Assembly: GCF_001707885.1 (NCBI RefSeq)
Contig: NZ_MASS01000008.1
Location: 1-64,000 of the forward strand
Length of the DNA stretch: 64,000 nucleotides
DNA from: Desulfosporosinus cupriresistens
Lineage (GTDB): Bacteria > Bacillota > Desulfitobacteriia > Desulfitobacteriales > Desulfitobacteriaceae
Direction: 5' to 3'
In this document: positions 47,184-56,953 of the stretch, one piece after another
Position numbering within the stretch: position 1 is the first letter of the stretch
Layout of the letters: every line of letters starts with the position of its first letter
Made by a program: the position numbers and the translations under genes
Notes under the pieces: model-generated
Told to the model about the DNA's origin: nothing
Database searches by the model: none
The model's input: only the letters and a program-made list of their open reading frames with translations

Positions 47184-47610
47184 TTGCGTCACCTCCTTCT
47201 TGATCAGCACGGGTAACGAACTTACATTTGATCGGGAGCTTATGCATGGCCAGACGCAGGGCCTCACGAGCCTGCTCCTCCGTAACGCCGTTCAACTCAA
47301 ACATTACTCGACCAGGTTTCACAACTGCAACCCAGTATTCTGGTGAACCTTTACCACTACCCATCCGAGTTTCTGCTGGTTTAGCCGTAACTGGCTTATC
47401 CGGGAAAATTTTAATCCAAACTTGACCACCACGTTTAATATAACGGGTCATAGCAATACGAGCAGCCTCAATCTGGCGATTCGTTATCCAACCGCATTCT
47501 AAGGCCATAAGTCCGAAGTCACCAAATGTAATGGTGTTTCCGCGTGTAGCCTTACCGTGCATCCGACCACGATGTTGTTTACGATGTTTCACTCTGGTTG
47601 GGACTAACAT
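47173..47610 (-). CDS. rplP: 50S ribosomal protein L16
   Basis: L16 stabilises the A-site tRNA and the peptidyl transferase region. [26 protein letters not shown] and [23 protein letters not shown] are family text. It has 145 residues, starts directly after the rpsC stop and overlaps rpmC. Confidence 0.98.
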   Translation of the reverse strand: MLVPTRVKHRKQHRGRMHGKATRGNTITFGDFGLMALECGWITNRQIEAARIAMTRYIKRGGQVWIKIFPDKPVTAKPAETRMGSGKGSPEYWVAVVKPGRVMFELNGVTEEQAREALRLAMHKLPIKCKFVTRADQEGGDANEN

Positions 47611-48273
47611 CTAGTTTCCTCCTTCCACCTGAGCGACGACCTTCTTGGCGGGAAGAACCTCACCTTTATATATCCAAACCTTGATACCAATCTTTCCATA
47701 CGTAGTATTGGCTTCAGCAAAACCGTAGTCAATATCCGCACGCAGTGTGTGAAGGGGTACTTTCCCTTCATGGTACCATTCAGTTCGGGCAATTTCGGCT
47801 CCAGCCAAACGGCCGCTGCATTGAATTTTAATCCCCTGTGCACCTGTCCTCATTGTCCGGCCAACTGTTTGTTTCATTGCCCGACGGAAGGACACACGTT
47901 TTTCAAGTTGTAAGGCAATGTTTTCTGCTACTAAGGTAGCATCCATTTCCGGCTTCTTGATTTCTACAATATTGACTGCAACTTGTTTGCCAGTGATTGC
48001 TTCAAGTTGTTTGCGCAAGTTTTCAACTTCAGTACCACCTCGACCGATAACAATACCGGGCTTAGCTGCATGAACTGATACTTTAACACGACTGGCTGCT
48101 CGTTCAATCTCAACTTTTGGGCATCCAGCTTGCTTGAGTTTATTTTTTACAAATGCACGGATCTTCAAGTCTTCATGAAGAAGTTCCATGTAGTTCTTGT
48201 CTGCATACCAACGGCTTTCCCAGTCCCGGATAATTCCGACGCGGAGGCCTTTGGGATTAACCTTTTGACCCAC
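47611..48273 (-). CDS. rpsC: 30S ribosomal protein S3
   Basis: S3 lines the mRNA entry site and has helicase function. [27 protein letters not shown], the KH motif [17 protein letters not shown] and the C-terminal [28 protein letters not shown] are present. It has 220 residues. Confidence 0.98.
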   Translation of the reverse strand: MGQKVNPKGLRVGIIRDWESRWYADKNYMELLHEDLKIRAFVKNKLKQAGCPKVEIERAASRVKVSVHAAKPGIVIGRGGTEVENLRKQLEAITGKQVAVNIVEIKKPEMDATLVAENIALQLEKRVSFRRAMKQTVGRTMRTGAQGIKIQCSGRLAGAEIARTEWYHEGKVPLHTLRADIDYGFAEANTTYGKIGIKVWIYKGEVLPAKKVVAQVEGGN

Positions 48274-48276
48274 TGT

Positions 48277-48618
48277 TTAGCCCTCCTTCTTCTCGCCCAC
48301 AACCACAGTAATGTGACTCGTCCGTTTCCGGATTTGGTCTGCACGTCCCATGGCTCGAGGCTTGATGCGTTTCAAGGTCGGTCCTTCATCCACACAAATT
48401 TCAGTAATAATCAGATCATCAACATTCATGTCATAGTTGTGTCCTGCATTAGCGACTGCTGACTTCAGCACCTTAGTCACATCGTCTGTGGAACCATTGG
48501 GTGTAAATTGAAGAATAGCGAACGCATCACTGATCTTTTTGCCGCGGATCAGATTGACAACCTGGCGCACCTTACGAGGAGAGATACGTACATATTTTGC
48601 CACTGCTTTTGCTTGCAT
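48277..48618 (-). CDS. rplV: 50S ribosomal protein L22
   Basis: L22 has a long loop inside the exit tunnel, a macrolide-resistance hot spot. [21 protein letters not shown] and [23 protein letters not shown] are typical. It has 113 residues and ends 3 bases before rpsC. Confidence 0.98.
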   Translation of the reverse strand: MQAKAVAKYVRISPRKVRQVVNLIRGKKISDAFAILQFTPNGSTDDVTKVLKSAVANAGHNYDMNVDDLIITEICVDEGPTLKRIKPRAMGRADQIRKRTSHITVVVGEKKEG

Positions 48619-48640
48619 GTGCCTTTAACCTCCTCTCGAA

Positions 48641-48922
48641 TTAACGTAAGCCGCTGGATTTTTCACTACCAGCATGGCCCTTATAGGTGCGAGTAGGAGA
48701 AAACTCTCCCAGTTTATGACCTACCATATCTTCGGTAACATATATCGGAACATGTTTCCGTCCATCGTGAACCGCAATGGTGAGTCCGACCATTTGCGGA
48801 AATATTGTTGAGCGTCTGGACCACGTCTTGATCACGCGTTTTTCACCTGATTCGTTCATCGCTTCGACACGTTCGAGTAAACGAGATTCGACGAAAGGTC
48901 CTTTTTTTAGAGATCTGCTCAT
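48641..48922 (-). CDS. rpsS: 30S ribosomal protein S19
   Basis: S19 in the head pairs with S13. [44 protein letters not shown] and [15 protein letters not shown] are conserved. It has 93 residues. Confidence 0.98.
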   Translation of the reverse strand: MSRSLKKGPFVESRLLERVEAMNESGEKRVIKTWSRRSTIFPQMVGLTIAVHDGRKHVPIYVTEDMVGHKLGEFSPTRTYKGHAGSEKSSGLR

Positions 48923-48940
48923 TCATGGGCCTCCTTTCGA

Positions 48941-49768
48941 CTACTTACTGCGCCGTTTCACAATAAAGCGATTCGACGGATTCTTTTTCTTGCGAGTTTT
49001 TGCCCCTAGAGCCGGTTTTCCCCAAGGAGTACATGGGTTACGACCAATCGAGTTACGGCCTTCGCCCCCACCATGTGGATGGTCACAAGGGTTCATTACT
49101 GAACCACGTACCGTCGGACGAATACCCAACCAACGTGATCTTCCTGCTTTACCAATGTTGATGTTTTCATAGTCTAAATTTCCGACCTGCCCAATGGTTG
49201 CCCGACACTCAATGCGAATCATCCGCATTTCACCGGAAGGAAGTCGGAGCGTTGCATACGAACCTTCTTTAGCCATTAGTTGCGCTGAGCCACCAGCTGA
49301 GCGAACCATCTGTGCCCCTTTACCTGGTTTCATCTCGATGTTATGGAGCAGAGTACCCACTGGAATATTTTGAAGTGGCAATGTGTTGCCAACTTTAATG
49401 TCAGCATCTGGACCAGAAACAACCATTTGATCCACTTTCAAACCATTTGGTGCTAAGATATAGGTTTTAAGTCCGTCTTGATAATACAATAAAGCGATAT
49501 TGGCTGAGCGGTTAGGATCATATTCAATACTTGCTACACGAGCAGGGATCCCATCTTTATTCCGCTTGAAATCAATGACGCGGAACATTCGCTTATGCCC
49601 GCCGCCTTTATGGCGCACGCTTAATCGTCCATCATTATTACGACCTGCTTTTTTTGTCAACGGCTTCAATAAAGTACGTTCTGGCTCTGTTCTTGTGATC
49701 TCTTCAAAGGTTGACACAGTCATGTTACGACGACTTGGCGATGTAGGTTTAAATGTTTTTAAGGCCAT
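48941..49768 (-). CDS. rplB: 50S ribosomal protein L2
   Basis: L2 is needed for subunit joining and peptidyl transfer. [22 protein letters not shown], the [12 protein letters not shown] segment and [15 protein letters not shown] are present, including the essential late His. It has 275 residues. Confidence 0.98.
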   Translation of the reverse strand: MALKTFKPTSPSRRNMTVSTFEEITRTEPERTLLKPLTKKAGRNNDGRLSVRHKGGGHKRMFRVIDFKRNKDGIPARVASIEYDPNRSANIALLYYQDGLKTYILAPNGLKVDQMVVSGPDADIKVGNTLPLQNIPVGTLLHNIEMKPGKGAQMVRSAGGSAQLMAKEGSYATLRLPSGEMRMIRIECRATIGQVGNLDYENINIGKAGRSRWLGIRPTVRGSVMNPCDHPHGGGEGRNSIGRNPCTPWGKPALGAKTRKKKNPSNRFIVKRRSK

Positions 49769-49801
49769 AGATTTTCATTTTCCTCCTTTGCTTCAAGATG
49801 C

Positions 49802-50089
49802 TTACAGACCCGCGAAGTTTTCAATCTTATCTCCAGCTTTAAGCGTAGCAATCGCTTTTTTACGGTTTGATGTTTTTCCGACATACTTACCGACCCGCTT
49901 CATTTTGCCGTTTACATTGATGGTGCGGAGTTCGACAACCGTTACTTTAAACATCTTTTCAACCGCTGCTTTAATTTCAATTTTGTTTGCAGCAGGATTT
50001 ACCCAGAAGGAGTATTTATTTTCCTCGACAAGCCCTACAGACTTCTCTGAAATTACCGGACTTTTGAGGACATCACGTGCGTCGCGCAT
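49802..50089 (-). CDS. rplW: 50S ribosomal protein L23
   Basis: L23 at the tunnel exit is the docking site for trigger factor and SRP. DVLKSPVISEKSVGLVEENKYSFWVNPAANKIEIKAAVEKMF is typical. It has 95 residues; the start overlaps the last base of rplD. Confidence 0.98.
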   Translation of the reverse strand: MRDARDVLKSPVISEKSVGLVEENKYSFWVNPAANKIEIKAAVEKMFKVTVVELRTINVNGKMKRVGKYVGKTSNRKKAIATLKAGDKIENFAGL

Positions 50090-50711
50090 TACGCTAACAC
50101 CTCCTCAGTTTTTGATACCGCCGCTTTGGTCATTACAAGAACGTCATGGCGAAGAATATCCATTACATTCATCCCTGCAACATCCGTTGTTTTAACACCC
50201 TCGAGGTTGCGAGCGCAACGTTGCACAGCTTCATCCATAGCATCCGTTACGATCATAGCCTTCTTGTCAACATTAAGAGCTTTGAGTACTTTTACCATTT
50301 CACGGGTTTTGGCTTCACCCATGTTCAAAGCATCAAGGACAATCAGTTGTTGCTCCATAACCTTCGAAGAGAGTGCCGAGTGCAAAGCCAATCGACGAAC
50401 TTTTTTAGGTAATTTGAAGCCATACTTGCGTGGTTTAGGTGCGAAAACAACACCGCCGCCTCTCCACACGGGGGAGCGACTGCTTCCAGAACGCGCACGG
50501 CCCGTTCCTTTTTGACGCCATGGTTTACGTCCACCTCCGCGCACTTCACCGCGTAACAACGCAGATTGCGTTCCCCGCCTTACTGACGCAAGTTGTGACA
50601 CAACCGCTGAATGAAGAACGTGAACATTTGGGGTAATCCCAAACACGCTTTCACTTAGTTCGATTTCTCCTACTGTGTGCCTTGCATATTTAATACTTGA
50701 ACTTTCGGCAT
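50089..50711 (-). pseudogene. rplD: 50S ribosomal protein L4 with a one-base frameshift near its start
   Basis: L4 is essential, lines the exit tunnel and in some bacteria represses the S10 operon. A normal start (ATG 50711 after GGAGG) encodes [12 protein letters not shown] and then a TAG. The neighbouring frame continues [16 protein letters not shown] and then the full L4, with [23 protein letters not shown]. One missing base at about 50671-50677 (CACAGTAGG) explains the break; restoring it gives exactly 207 residues, the standard length. A shortened protein from the GTG at 50646 has no binding site. A sequencing error is the likeliest cause, but a real frameshift or programmed slip cannot be excluded. 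Confidence 0.92.
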
Positions 50712-50734
50712 TGCTTATTCCTCCTTTCTCAGTG

Positions 50735-51364
50735 TTACTTCGCCTTTACAGCAGGCTTAAGAATGAGCAACGATTTATTCGCTCCTGGTAGAGCCCCTTT
50801 GATCAGGATCAAGTTTTTATCTGCATCAACCCGGACAACTTCCAGGTTTTGTACTGTTACACGTTGGCCGCCCATACGTCCTGGCAGCTTACGACCTTGA
50901 AATACGCGAGCCGGGCCCTTCGCGCCAAGGGAACCTGAACGACGATGATACTTTGATCCATGAGCCATCGGTCCGCGACTTGCAGAATGTCTCTTAATCA
51001 TTCCAGCGAAGCCTTTTCCCTTAGCGGTACCGACAACATCAATCTTGTCACCCACAGTAAACAGATTAACCTGGATTTCTTGACCGATTTCATAAGAATC
51101 AACATCGTTGACCTTGAACTCACGAACATACCGCATCGGCTTAAGTGAAGCCTTTTGGAAATGTCCCTTTCTCGGCTTGTTGCTTAAGCTTTCCCGAAGC
51201 ACCGAGAAGCCAATCTGAATAGCGTTGTAGCCATCTGTCGCAACAGTTTTCTTCTGTACCACTGGGCAAGGACCTGCCTCGACAACAGTGACTGGTACGA
51301 CACGACCTTCTGCTGTGAAGATCTGAGTCATGCCAATTTTTTTACCTAAAATTCCTTTTGACAC
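50735..51364 (-). CDS. rplC: 50S ribosomal protein L3
   Basis: L3 helps form the peptidyl transferase centre. [43 protein letters not shown] and the conserved Gln loop are present. The GTG at 51364 lies eight bases after GGAGG; the GTG at 51373 overlaps it. This gives 209 residues. A 197-base gap with two hairpins separates it from rpsJ. Confidence 0.97.
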   Translation of the reverse strand: MSKGILGKKIGMTQIFTAEGRVVPVTVVEAGPCPVVQKKTVATDGYNAIQIGFSVLRESLSNKPRKGHFQKASLKPMRYVREFKVNDVDSYEIGQEIQVNLFTVGDKIDVVGTAKGKGFAGMIKRHSASRGPMAHGSKYHRRSGSLGAKGPARVFQGRKLPGRMGGQRVTVQNLEVVRVDADKNLILIKGALPGANKSLLILKPAVKAK

Positions 51365-51390
51365 GAATGCCACCTCCTGAACGCTTTGAA

Positions 51391-51474
51391 GTGCGCCAGA
51401 CTATTCTGGAGCACGAGAGCGTCGATTTATTTACCTTGTCACGATTCCCCGGCAACTACTCCACGTTACCGGGC
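51391..51474 (-). ncRNA. Possible structured leader between rpsJ and rplC
   Basis: Two strong hairpins would form in the mRNA. GTGCTCCAGA and TCTGGCGCAC (51414-51391, four-base loop) leave one mismatch in ten; CCCGGTAAC and GTTGCCGG plus flanking G (51474-51449) have one wobble. Neighbouring genes of the operon are separated by only a few tens of bases. A leader binding a ribosomal protein, or an RNA-processing site, is possible. I do not recognise a named motif. Confidence 0.35.
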
Positions 51475-51561
51475 GTTTCTCGCAACAAACATAACGACAG
51501 TATATCACAGAACACAATATTTAGCTACTCATGTTCGCAATAAATTTTACTCATGAGCCAA

Positions 51562-51867
51562 TTAGAGTTTGATTTCGATATCCACACCAGCGGGCAAGTC
51601 TAAACGCATAAGCGCATCCACAGTTTTAGACGTAGGCTCAAGAATATCAATCAATCGTTTATGAGTGCGCATCTCAAACTGCTCTCGAGAATCTTTGTTG
51701 ACATGAGGCGAGCGTAAAATCGTGTAGACGCTTTTCTCAGTCGGAAGGGGTATCGGACCGCTGACTTGTGCGCCAGTGCGCTTTGCCGTTTCTACGATGC
51801 GTTCGGCTGATTGGTCAAGTGTTTTGTGATCAAATGCTTTAAGCCGGATTCTAATTTTTTGGCTCAT
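51562..51867 (-). CDS. rpsJ: 30S ribosomal protein S10
   Basis: S10 is also the transcription factor Nus[31 protein letters not shown] and the C-terminus [14 protein letters not shown] are typical. It has 101 residues and opens the S10 operon. Confidence 0.98.
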   Translation of the reverse strand: MSQKIRIRLKAFDHKTLDQSAERIVETAKRTGAQVSGPIPLPTEKSVYTILRSPHVNKDSREQFEMRTHKRLIDILEPTSKTVDALMRLDLPAGVDIEIKL

Positions 51868-52180
51868 AAGTTAAACCTCCTCATAATTCCCGTTATACGG
51901 GTTTAGGACGCAAAAATTCCCTGGTTCAAGGGGAGTCACCTGCCCAGCAACCTTTTACGCCGTTCCAGAAATCAGAGGTCAGATGCCAGAGGCCAGACCA
52001 GTACTGAACTTAATGATCCGACACACCATTATCCGACCTGCCAGAAATCAGAGGCCAGATGCCAGACGGCGGATAGCTGAGTACGGGACTCAATCATCAG
52101 ACGCCTTGGTATCCGACCTTCGCTTGTAGAGAAGAAGAATCTCTTTCTCTTCCTATCTACGAAATGCTCTCAGTTTTCAA
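51868..52180. repeat. rpsJ-tuf gap with direct repeats
   Basis: CCAGAAATCAGAGG-T/C-CAGATGCCAGA (26 bases, one difference) occurs at 51965-51990 and 52041-52066. TATCCGACCT occurs at about 52029 and 52111, and ACTCAATCATCAG (52089) resembles the rplM leader repeat. The rest is degenerate CAGA/CCAGA-rich text. No ORF is plausible; the S10 operon promoter must lie at its left end, near rpsJ. Confidence 0.65.
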
Positions 52181-53383
52181 TTAGGCGTTGATTTTGGCAA
52201 CGATACCTGAACCAACGGTTCGACCACCCTCACGGATAGCAAAGCGGAGTCCTTCTTCCATAGCGATTGGAGTGATGAGTTCAACATCAATCGTCACACG
52301 GTCTCCCGGCATAACCATTTCAGTTCCCTCTGGAAGTGTGATTACACCAGTTACATCGGTTGTACGGAAGTAGAATTGAGGGCGATAGTTGTGGAAAAAC
52401 GGTGTATGACGTCCACCCTCTTCTTTATTCAAGATGTAAACCTCACCTGAGAATTTCGTATGAGGTTTAATCGATCCAGCTTTGGCTAGAACTTGACCAC
52501 GCTCGATGTCTTTACGCTCAACGCCACGCAGTAGCGCACCAATGTTATCACCGGCTTGGGCAGAATCAAGAAGTTTACGGAACATTTCAACTCCAGTTAC
52601 AACTGTCTTACGGGAGTCGGTTGATAAACCAACGATTTCGACTTCGTCTCCAACTTTAACCCGTCCACGCTCTACACGACCAGTTGCCACAGTACCACGA
52701 CCAGTAATCGTGAAAACATCCTCGACAGGCATTAAGAATGGTTTGTCGGTGTCGCGTTCTGGAGTTGGGATATAAGAGTCAACAGCATCCATCAGATTCC
52801 AGATCTTACCGCACCACTCGCAATCACGTGATCCACAACCGCATTGAAGGGCTTTGAGACCTGAACCAGGAATGATGGGGATATTGTCACCATCAAATTC
52901 ATACATACTTAAGAGTTCGCGAATTTCCATTTCAACTAACTCTAAGAGTTCTTCATCGTCGACCATATCTGCTTTGTTAAGCCATACAACAATACTAGGA
53001 ACACCAACTTGGCGAGCCAAGAGAATGTGTTCGCGGGTTTGCGGCATTGGGCCGTCAGCAGCAGAAACACATAGAATCGCGCCGTCCATTTGAGCAGCAC
53101 CAGTGATCATGTTTTTAACATAGTCCGCGTGGCCTGGGCAGTCAACGTGTGCATAGTGACGGTTCTCTGTCTCATACTCTACATGGGCTGTAGAAATGGT
53201 AATTCCACGCTCACGCTCTTCAGGAGCTTTGTCGATTTGGTCAAACGCAGTTGCTACCGCGCCTCCGACTTTAGAAAGAACAACGGTGATTGCCGCTGTC
53301 GTCGTAGTTTTACCATGGTCGACGTGACCAATGGTCCCAACGTTAACATGTGGTTTGGTACGTTCGTATTTCGCTTTTCCCAT
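52181..53383 (-). CDS. tuf: Elongation factor Tu
   Basis: EF-Tu brings aminoacyl-tRNA to the A site as a GTPase. Motifs are [11 protein letters not shown] (P-loop), DCPGHAD, WLNKAD and the C-terminal [18 protein letters not shown]. At about residues 180-195, where most EF-Tu read ALEGDAEWEEKI, this one has [19 protein letters not shown] with four cysteines in a possible metal-binding arrangement. It has 400 residues and is 83 bases after fusA; it is probably transcribed with it. Confidence 0.97.
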   Translation of the reverse strand: MGKAKYERTKPHVNVGTIGHVDHGKTTTTAAITVVLSKVGGAVATAFDQIDKAPEERERGITISTAHVEYETENRHYAHVDCPGHADYVKNMITGAAQMDGAILCVSAADGPMPQTREHILLARQVGVPSIVVWLNKADMVDDEELLELVEMEIRELLSMYEFDGDNIPIIPGSGLKALQCGCGSRDCEWCGKIWNLMDAVDSYIPTPERDTDKPFLMPVEDVFTITGRGTVATGRVERGRVKVGDEVEIVGLSTDSRKTVVTGVEMFRKLLDSAQAGDNIGALLRGVERKDIERGQVLAKAGSIKPHTKFSGEVYILNKEEGGRHTPFFHNYRPQFYFRTTDVTGVITLPEGTEMVMPGDRVTIDVELITPIAMEEGLRFAIREGGRTVGSGIVAKINA

Positions 53384-53466
53384 TTTTCTTCACTCCTTTA
53401 AAATAATAGTGATGATTGTATAATTCATTAAGGTTTTGAACTTCGAATTCGAACTTCAAACCCAAC

Positions 53467-55545
53467 TTAGGCACCTTGACGCTTGGCAATAATACCTTCA
53501 GCAATGCCTTTGGGTACTTCTTCATAGTGGTCAAACTGCATAACATAGACGCCACGACCTTGAGTGGCTGAACGCAAGTCAGTAGAATAACCAAACATTT
53601 CAGAAAGAGGAACAAATCCGCGCACAACTTGAGTATTGCCACGTGCTTCCATTCCTTCTATACGTCCTCGGCGTGAACTGATGTCGCCAATGACGTCCCC
53701 CATGTATTCCTCAGGAACTGTCACTTCAACCTTCATGACAGGCTCAATAATTGCAGGGTCAGCTTTGAGGGCACCTGCTTTAAAGGCCATCGATCCGGCA
53801 ATCTTAAAGGCCATTTCTGAAGAGTCTACATCGTGATAAGAACCGTCATAAACGGTAGCACGAATGTCAAGAACAGGGTAGCCAGCCAGAATACCATTTT
53901 GCAAGGCTTCTTCTATACCAGCACCAATCGGGTTGATGTATTCTCTAGGAATAACTCCCCCAACCACTTTGTTGACAAACTCAAAACCGCTGCCTGGCTC
54001 AAGAGGCATTAGCTCGACCCAACAGTGACCGTATTGTCCACGACCACCAGATTGGCGAACAAACTTCCCTTCAGCTTTAACAGTCTTACGAATGGTTTCT
54101 TTATAAGCAACTTGTGGACGACCTACGTCGCACTGTACTTTAAATTCCCGTTGTAAGCGGTCAACAATGATTTCCAGATGGAGCTCGCCCATTCCAGCAA
54201 TAATCGTCTGCCCAGTTTCTATATCCGTGCGCATTCTAAACGTCGGATCTTCTTCAGCAAGACGAGATAGCGCGCCACCCATTTTTTCCTGGTCAGCTTT
54301 CGTCTTAGGCTCAATCGCCACATCAATTACAGGCTCAGGAAACACCATTTTTTCTAAGATAATAGGCATCTTCTCATCGCACAAGGTATCTCCGGTTGTG
54401 GTGTCTTTCAAGCCAACTGCAGCTGCAATATCCCCTGAACGTACTTCTTGGATATCTTCACGGTGATTGGCGTGCATTTGCAGAATACGTCCAATACGCT
54501 CTTTCTTACCTTTAGTTGAGTTATGAACATAAGAACCTGCGCTTAACACACCAGAATACACTCTAAAGAAGGCCAATTTACCTACGAATGGGTCAGCCAT
54601 GATTTTGAAGGCCAGCGCTGAAAATGGTTCTGAATCCGAAGCTGTTCTTTGATCTTCTGCGCCTGTATCCGGATGTACCCCTTTAATGGGTGGCACGTCA
54701 AGCGGAGACGGCATGTAATCGACGACACAGTCAAGCAGGGGTTGTACCCCTTTGTTCTTGAACGCTGAACCACAAAGAACTGGAATAAATTTGTTCCCAA
54801 CAACTCCGCGACGTATACCGTCCCGAATTTCTTGCTCAGAGATTTCTGCCCCTTCGAGATACTTCATCATGAGCTCTTCACTTGTTTCAGCGACAGCTTC
54901 AATCAGCTTCTCACGATACTCGGTGGCTAATTCGGCCAAGTCTTCAGGGATCGCACTGTGTTCTTCAGTTGTGCCTAAATCATCCATATAGACAGTGGAC
55001 GTCATCGTTACTAAATCCACGATACCTTTGAAGTTTTCCTCAACGCCAATCGGTAATTGGATCGGAACAGGATTAGCCCCTAAACGGTCAGCTATCATCG
55101 AAACACCACGGAAGAAGTCAGCGCCCATCCGGTCCATTTTATTAATAAAAGCAATCCGTGGAACTTTGTATTTATCCGCTTGACGCCAGACGGTTTCGGA
55201 TTGTGGTTCAACTCCGCCGACAGAACAGAATACCGCTACTGCACCATCAAGTACCCGCAGAGAACGCTCAACTTCTACTGTGAAGTCCACGTGCCCTGGT
55301 GTATCAATAATGTTGATACGATTATCTCTCCATTGGCAGGTTGTCGCCGCAGAAGTAATAGTTATACCACGTTCTTGCTCCTGAACCATCCAGTCCATTG
55401 TAGCCGCACCATCGTGAACTTCTCCAATTTTATGCACTCGTCCAGTGTAAAAAAGTATGCGTTCCGTTGTGGTCGTTTTACCAGCATCGATGTGGGCCAT
55501 AATTCCAATATTACGCGTTTTTTCTAGCGAAAATTGCCTTGCCAC
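53467..55545 (-). CDS. fusA: Elongation factor G
   Basis: EF-G moves tRNAs and mRNA after peptide-bond formation. The GTPase motifs are [22 protein letters not shown] and [10 protein letters not shown]; the five-domain protein has 692 residues and ends with domain V text [17 protein letters not shown]. It is preceded by rpsG. Just downstream, at 53435-53460, a short TTCGAA-rich repeat occupies part of the gap to tuf. Confidence 0.98.
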   Translation of the reverse strand: MARQFSLEKTRNIGIMAHIDAGKTTTTERILFYTGRVHKIGEVHDGAATMDWMVQEQERGITITSAATTCQWRDNRINIIDTPGHVDFTVEVERSLRVLDGAVAVFCSVGGVEPQSETVWRQADKYKVPRIAFINKMDRMGADFFRGVSMIADRLGANPVPIQLPIGVEENFKGIVDLVTMTSTVYMDDLGTTEEHSAIPEDLAELATEYREKLIEAVAETSEELMMKYLEGAEISEQEIRDGIRRGVVGNKFIPVLCGSAFKNKGVQPLLDCVVDYMPSPLDVPPIKGVHPDTGAEDQRTASDSEPFSALAFKIMADPFVGKLAFFRVYSGVLSAGSYVHNSTKGKKERIGRILQMHANHREDIQEVRSGDIAAAVGLKDTTTGDTLCDEKMPIILEKMVFPEPVIDVAIEPKTKADQEKMGGALSRLAEEDPTFRMRTDIETGQTIIAGMGELHLEIIVDRLQREFKVQCDVGRPQVAYKETIRKTVKAEGKFVRQSGGRGQYGHCWVELMPLEPGSGFEFVNKVVGGVIPREYINPIGAGIEEALQNGILAGYPVLDIRATVYDGSYHDVDSSEMAFKIAGSMAFKAGALKADPAIIEPVMKVEVTVPEEYMGDVIGDISSRRGRIEGMEARGNTQVVRGFVPLSEMFGYSTDLRSATQGRGVYVMQFDHYEEVPKGIAEGIIAKRQGA

Positions 55546-55584
55546 TGTGAATCCCCCTTTCTGTCAAAATCAGTGTGCCTCAAA

Positions 55585-56055
55585 CTACCATTTGTAATGC
55601 GCAAAAGCCTTATTCGCTTCAGCCATTTTATGCATATCTTCCTTCTTCTTGACAGAACCACCAGTGTTGTTAGAGGCATCGAGCAATTCTCCGGCAATCT
55701 TTTCCTGCATGGTCTTCTCGCCGCGCTTACGCGCCTGGGCAACAAGCCAACGCAGAGCTAGTGTCGAGCGACGCTCGGCTCGTACTTCGATAGGAACTTG
55801 ATAGTTTGCACCACCAACACGGCGGGCCTTCACTTCTAATACTGGCATAACATTTTTCAATGCAGTGCCAAAAACTTCAAGTGGGTCTTTACCGACTTTA
55901 TCTTGAATAATATTAAATGCGTTGTAGCAAATAGCCTCTGCCGTTCCTTTTTTACCATCTAACATAATTTGATTGATAAACTTCGTTACGGTCTGATTTT
56001 TGTAAATCGGATCGGGCAGAACTTCGCGTTTCGCAATATATCCTTTACGTGGCAT
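55585..56055 (-). CDS. rpsG: 30S ribosomal protein S7
   Basis: S7 organises the 3' domain of 16S rRNA and in many bacteria represses the str operon. [38 protein letters not shown] and [28 protein letters not shown] are typical. It has 156 residues. Confidence 0.98.
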   Translation of the reverse strand: MPRKGYIAKREVLPDPIYKNQTVTKFINQIMLDGKKGTAEAICYNAFNIIQDKVGKDPLEVFGTALKNVMPVLEVKARRVGGANYQVPIEVRAERRSTLALRWLVAQARKRGEKTMQEKIAGELLDASNNTGGSVKKKEDMHKMAEANKAFAHYKW

Positions 56056-56108
56056 TTATTTCCCTCCTTTGTACCGTATTTCTATTAGCTTTTAATAGGC
56101 TTATAAAC

Positions 56109-56528
56109 CTAGGCTTTTTTCGGACGTTTTGCTCCATATTTCGAGCGTCCTTGAGCGCGTTTTTGAACAGCAGTTGTGTCCAAGGCTCCACGAACGACGT
56201 GATATCGTACGCCAGGAAGGTCTTTAATACGACCACCACGGACGAGAACCACGGAGTGTTCTTGCAAATTGTGGCCAATTCCTGGGATATAAGAGGTGAT
56301 CTCAAGTCCATTAGTCAAGCGCACACGAGCAACCTTTCGCAGTGCAGAGTTAGGTTTCTTAGGAGTTGTAGTATAAACCCTGGTGCAAACTCCCCGTTTT
56401 TGAGGTGATCCTCCTGATGGATATTGCTTACGTTTAAGTGAGTTATAGCCCCACTGTAAAGCTGGAGCTGTCGATTTTTGCTCAATTGTGGCACGACCTT
56501 TACGGATGAGTTGGTTAATTGTCGGCAT
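56109..56528 (-). CDS. rpsL: 30S ribosomal protein S12
   Basis: S12 monitors decoding. [40 protein letters not shown] and [14 protein letters not shown] are present, with the Lys residues that mutate in streptomycin resistance (wild type here). It has 139 residues; the [10 protein letters not shown] region has a Tyr where Gly is common. Confidence 0.98.
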   Translation of the reverse strand: MPTINQLIRKGRATIEQKSTAPALQWGYNSLKRKQYPSGGSPQKRGVCTRVYTTTPKKPNSALRKVARVRLTNGLEITSYIPGIGHNLQEHSVVLVRGGRIKDLPGVRYHVVRGALDTTAVQKRAQGRSKYGAKRPKKA

Positions 56529-56564
56529 ATCTCCACCTCCTTTCTAAATCAAATCAATATACAA

Positions 56565-56599
56565 GGAATTGCTTGCAGCAGCATTATGCAAGCAATTCC
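56565..56599. terminator. Strong hairpin between the L7Ae-like gene and rpsL
   Basis: GGAATTGCTTGCA (56565-56577) pairs perfectly with TGCAAGCAATTCC (56587-56599), with a nine-base loop. It lies just upstream of the rpsL binding site; without a clear T tract it may be a weak terminator or a leader structure. Confidence 0.5.
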
Positions 56600-56636
56600 A
56601 AAACCTGCATTTAGGCAAACTTACTCTTGTAAACCA

Positions 56637-56888
56637 CTAATCTTCCAACACAGCTGCTACTGCTGTACCTACTTCGATCCCACACGCTTTTCCCAATTCC
56701 TTCATAGTCGGAACCTCAATGTGTTCTACATGATGGTTACTGCACCATTCTAAAATTGGACGAAGAACATGTGTTTCAGCATCCTTGGCAACATACACAC
56801 GCCGAACGAGCCCTTTTTCTAGGGCTCGTTGGGTTTGTTTCAACCCAACTGTTTTCTGTTTGGCGCGTTTCAAGGTTTCATCAAGCAT
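56637..56888 (-). CDS. rplGB: L7Ae-like ribosomal/K-turn RNA-binding protein
   Basis: An 83-residue protein of the YbxF/L7Ae family, which binds kink-turn RNAs. LKRAKQKTVGLKQTQRALEKGLVRRVYVAKDA and EVPTMKELGKACGIEVGTAVAAVL are the conserved parts. The ATG at 56888 follows GGGGG; the longer frame to 56936 is not supported. It lies between rpoC and rpsL, as in Bacillus. Confidence 0.92.
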   Translation of the reverse strand: MLDETLKRAKQKTVGLKQTQRALEKGLVRRVYVAKDAETHVLRPILEWCSNHHVEHIEVPTMKELGKACGIEVGTAVAAVLED

Positions 56889-56953
56889 CAAAATGCTTTC
56901 CCCCTTAATCACACTATTGTAGTCTATCATTTGCATTCAGAGGTGTCAATAAT

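Noticed and set aside
47604..47843. 79-residue minus-strand ORF within rpsC
   Set aside because: It is another frame of rpsC with no binding site and no family match.
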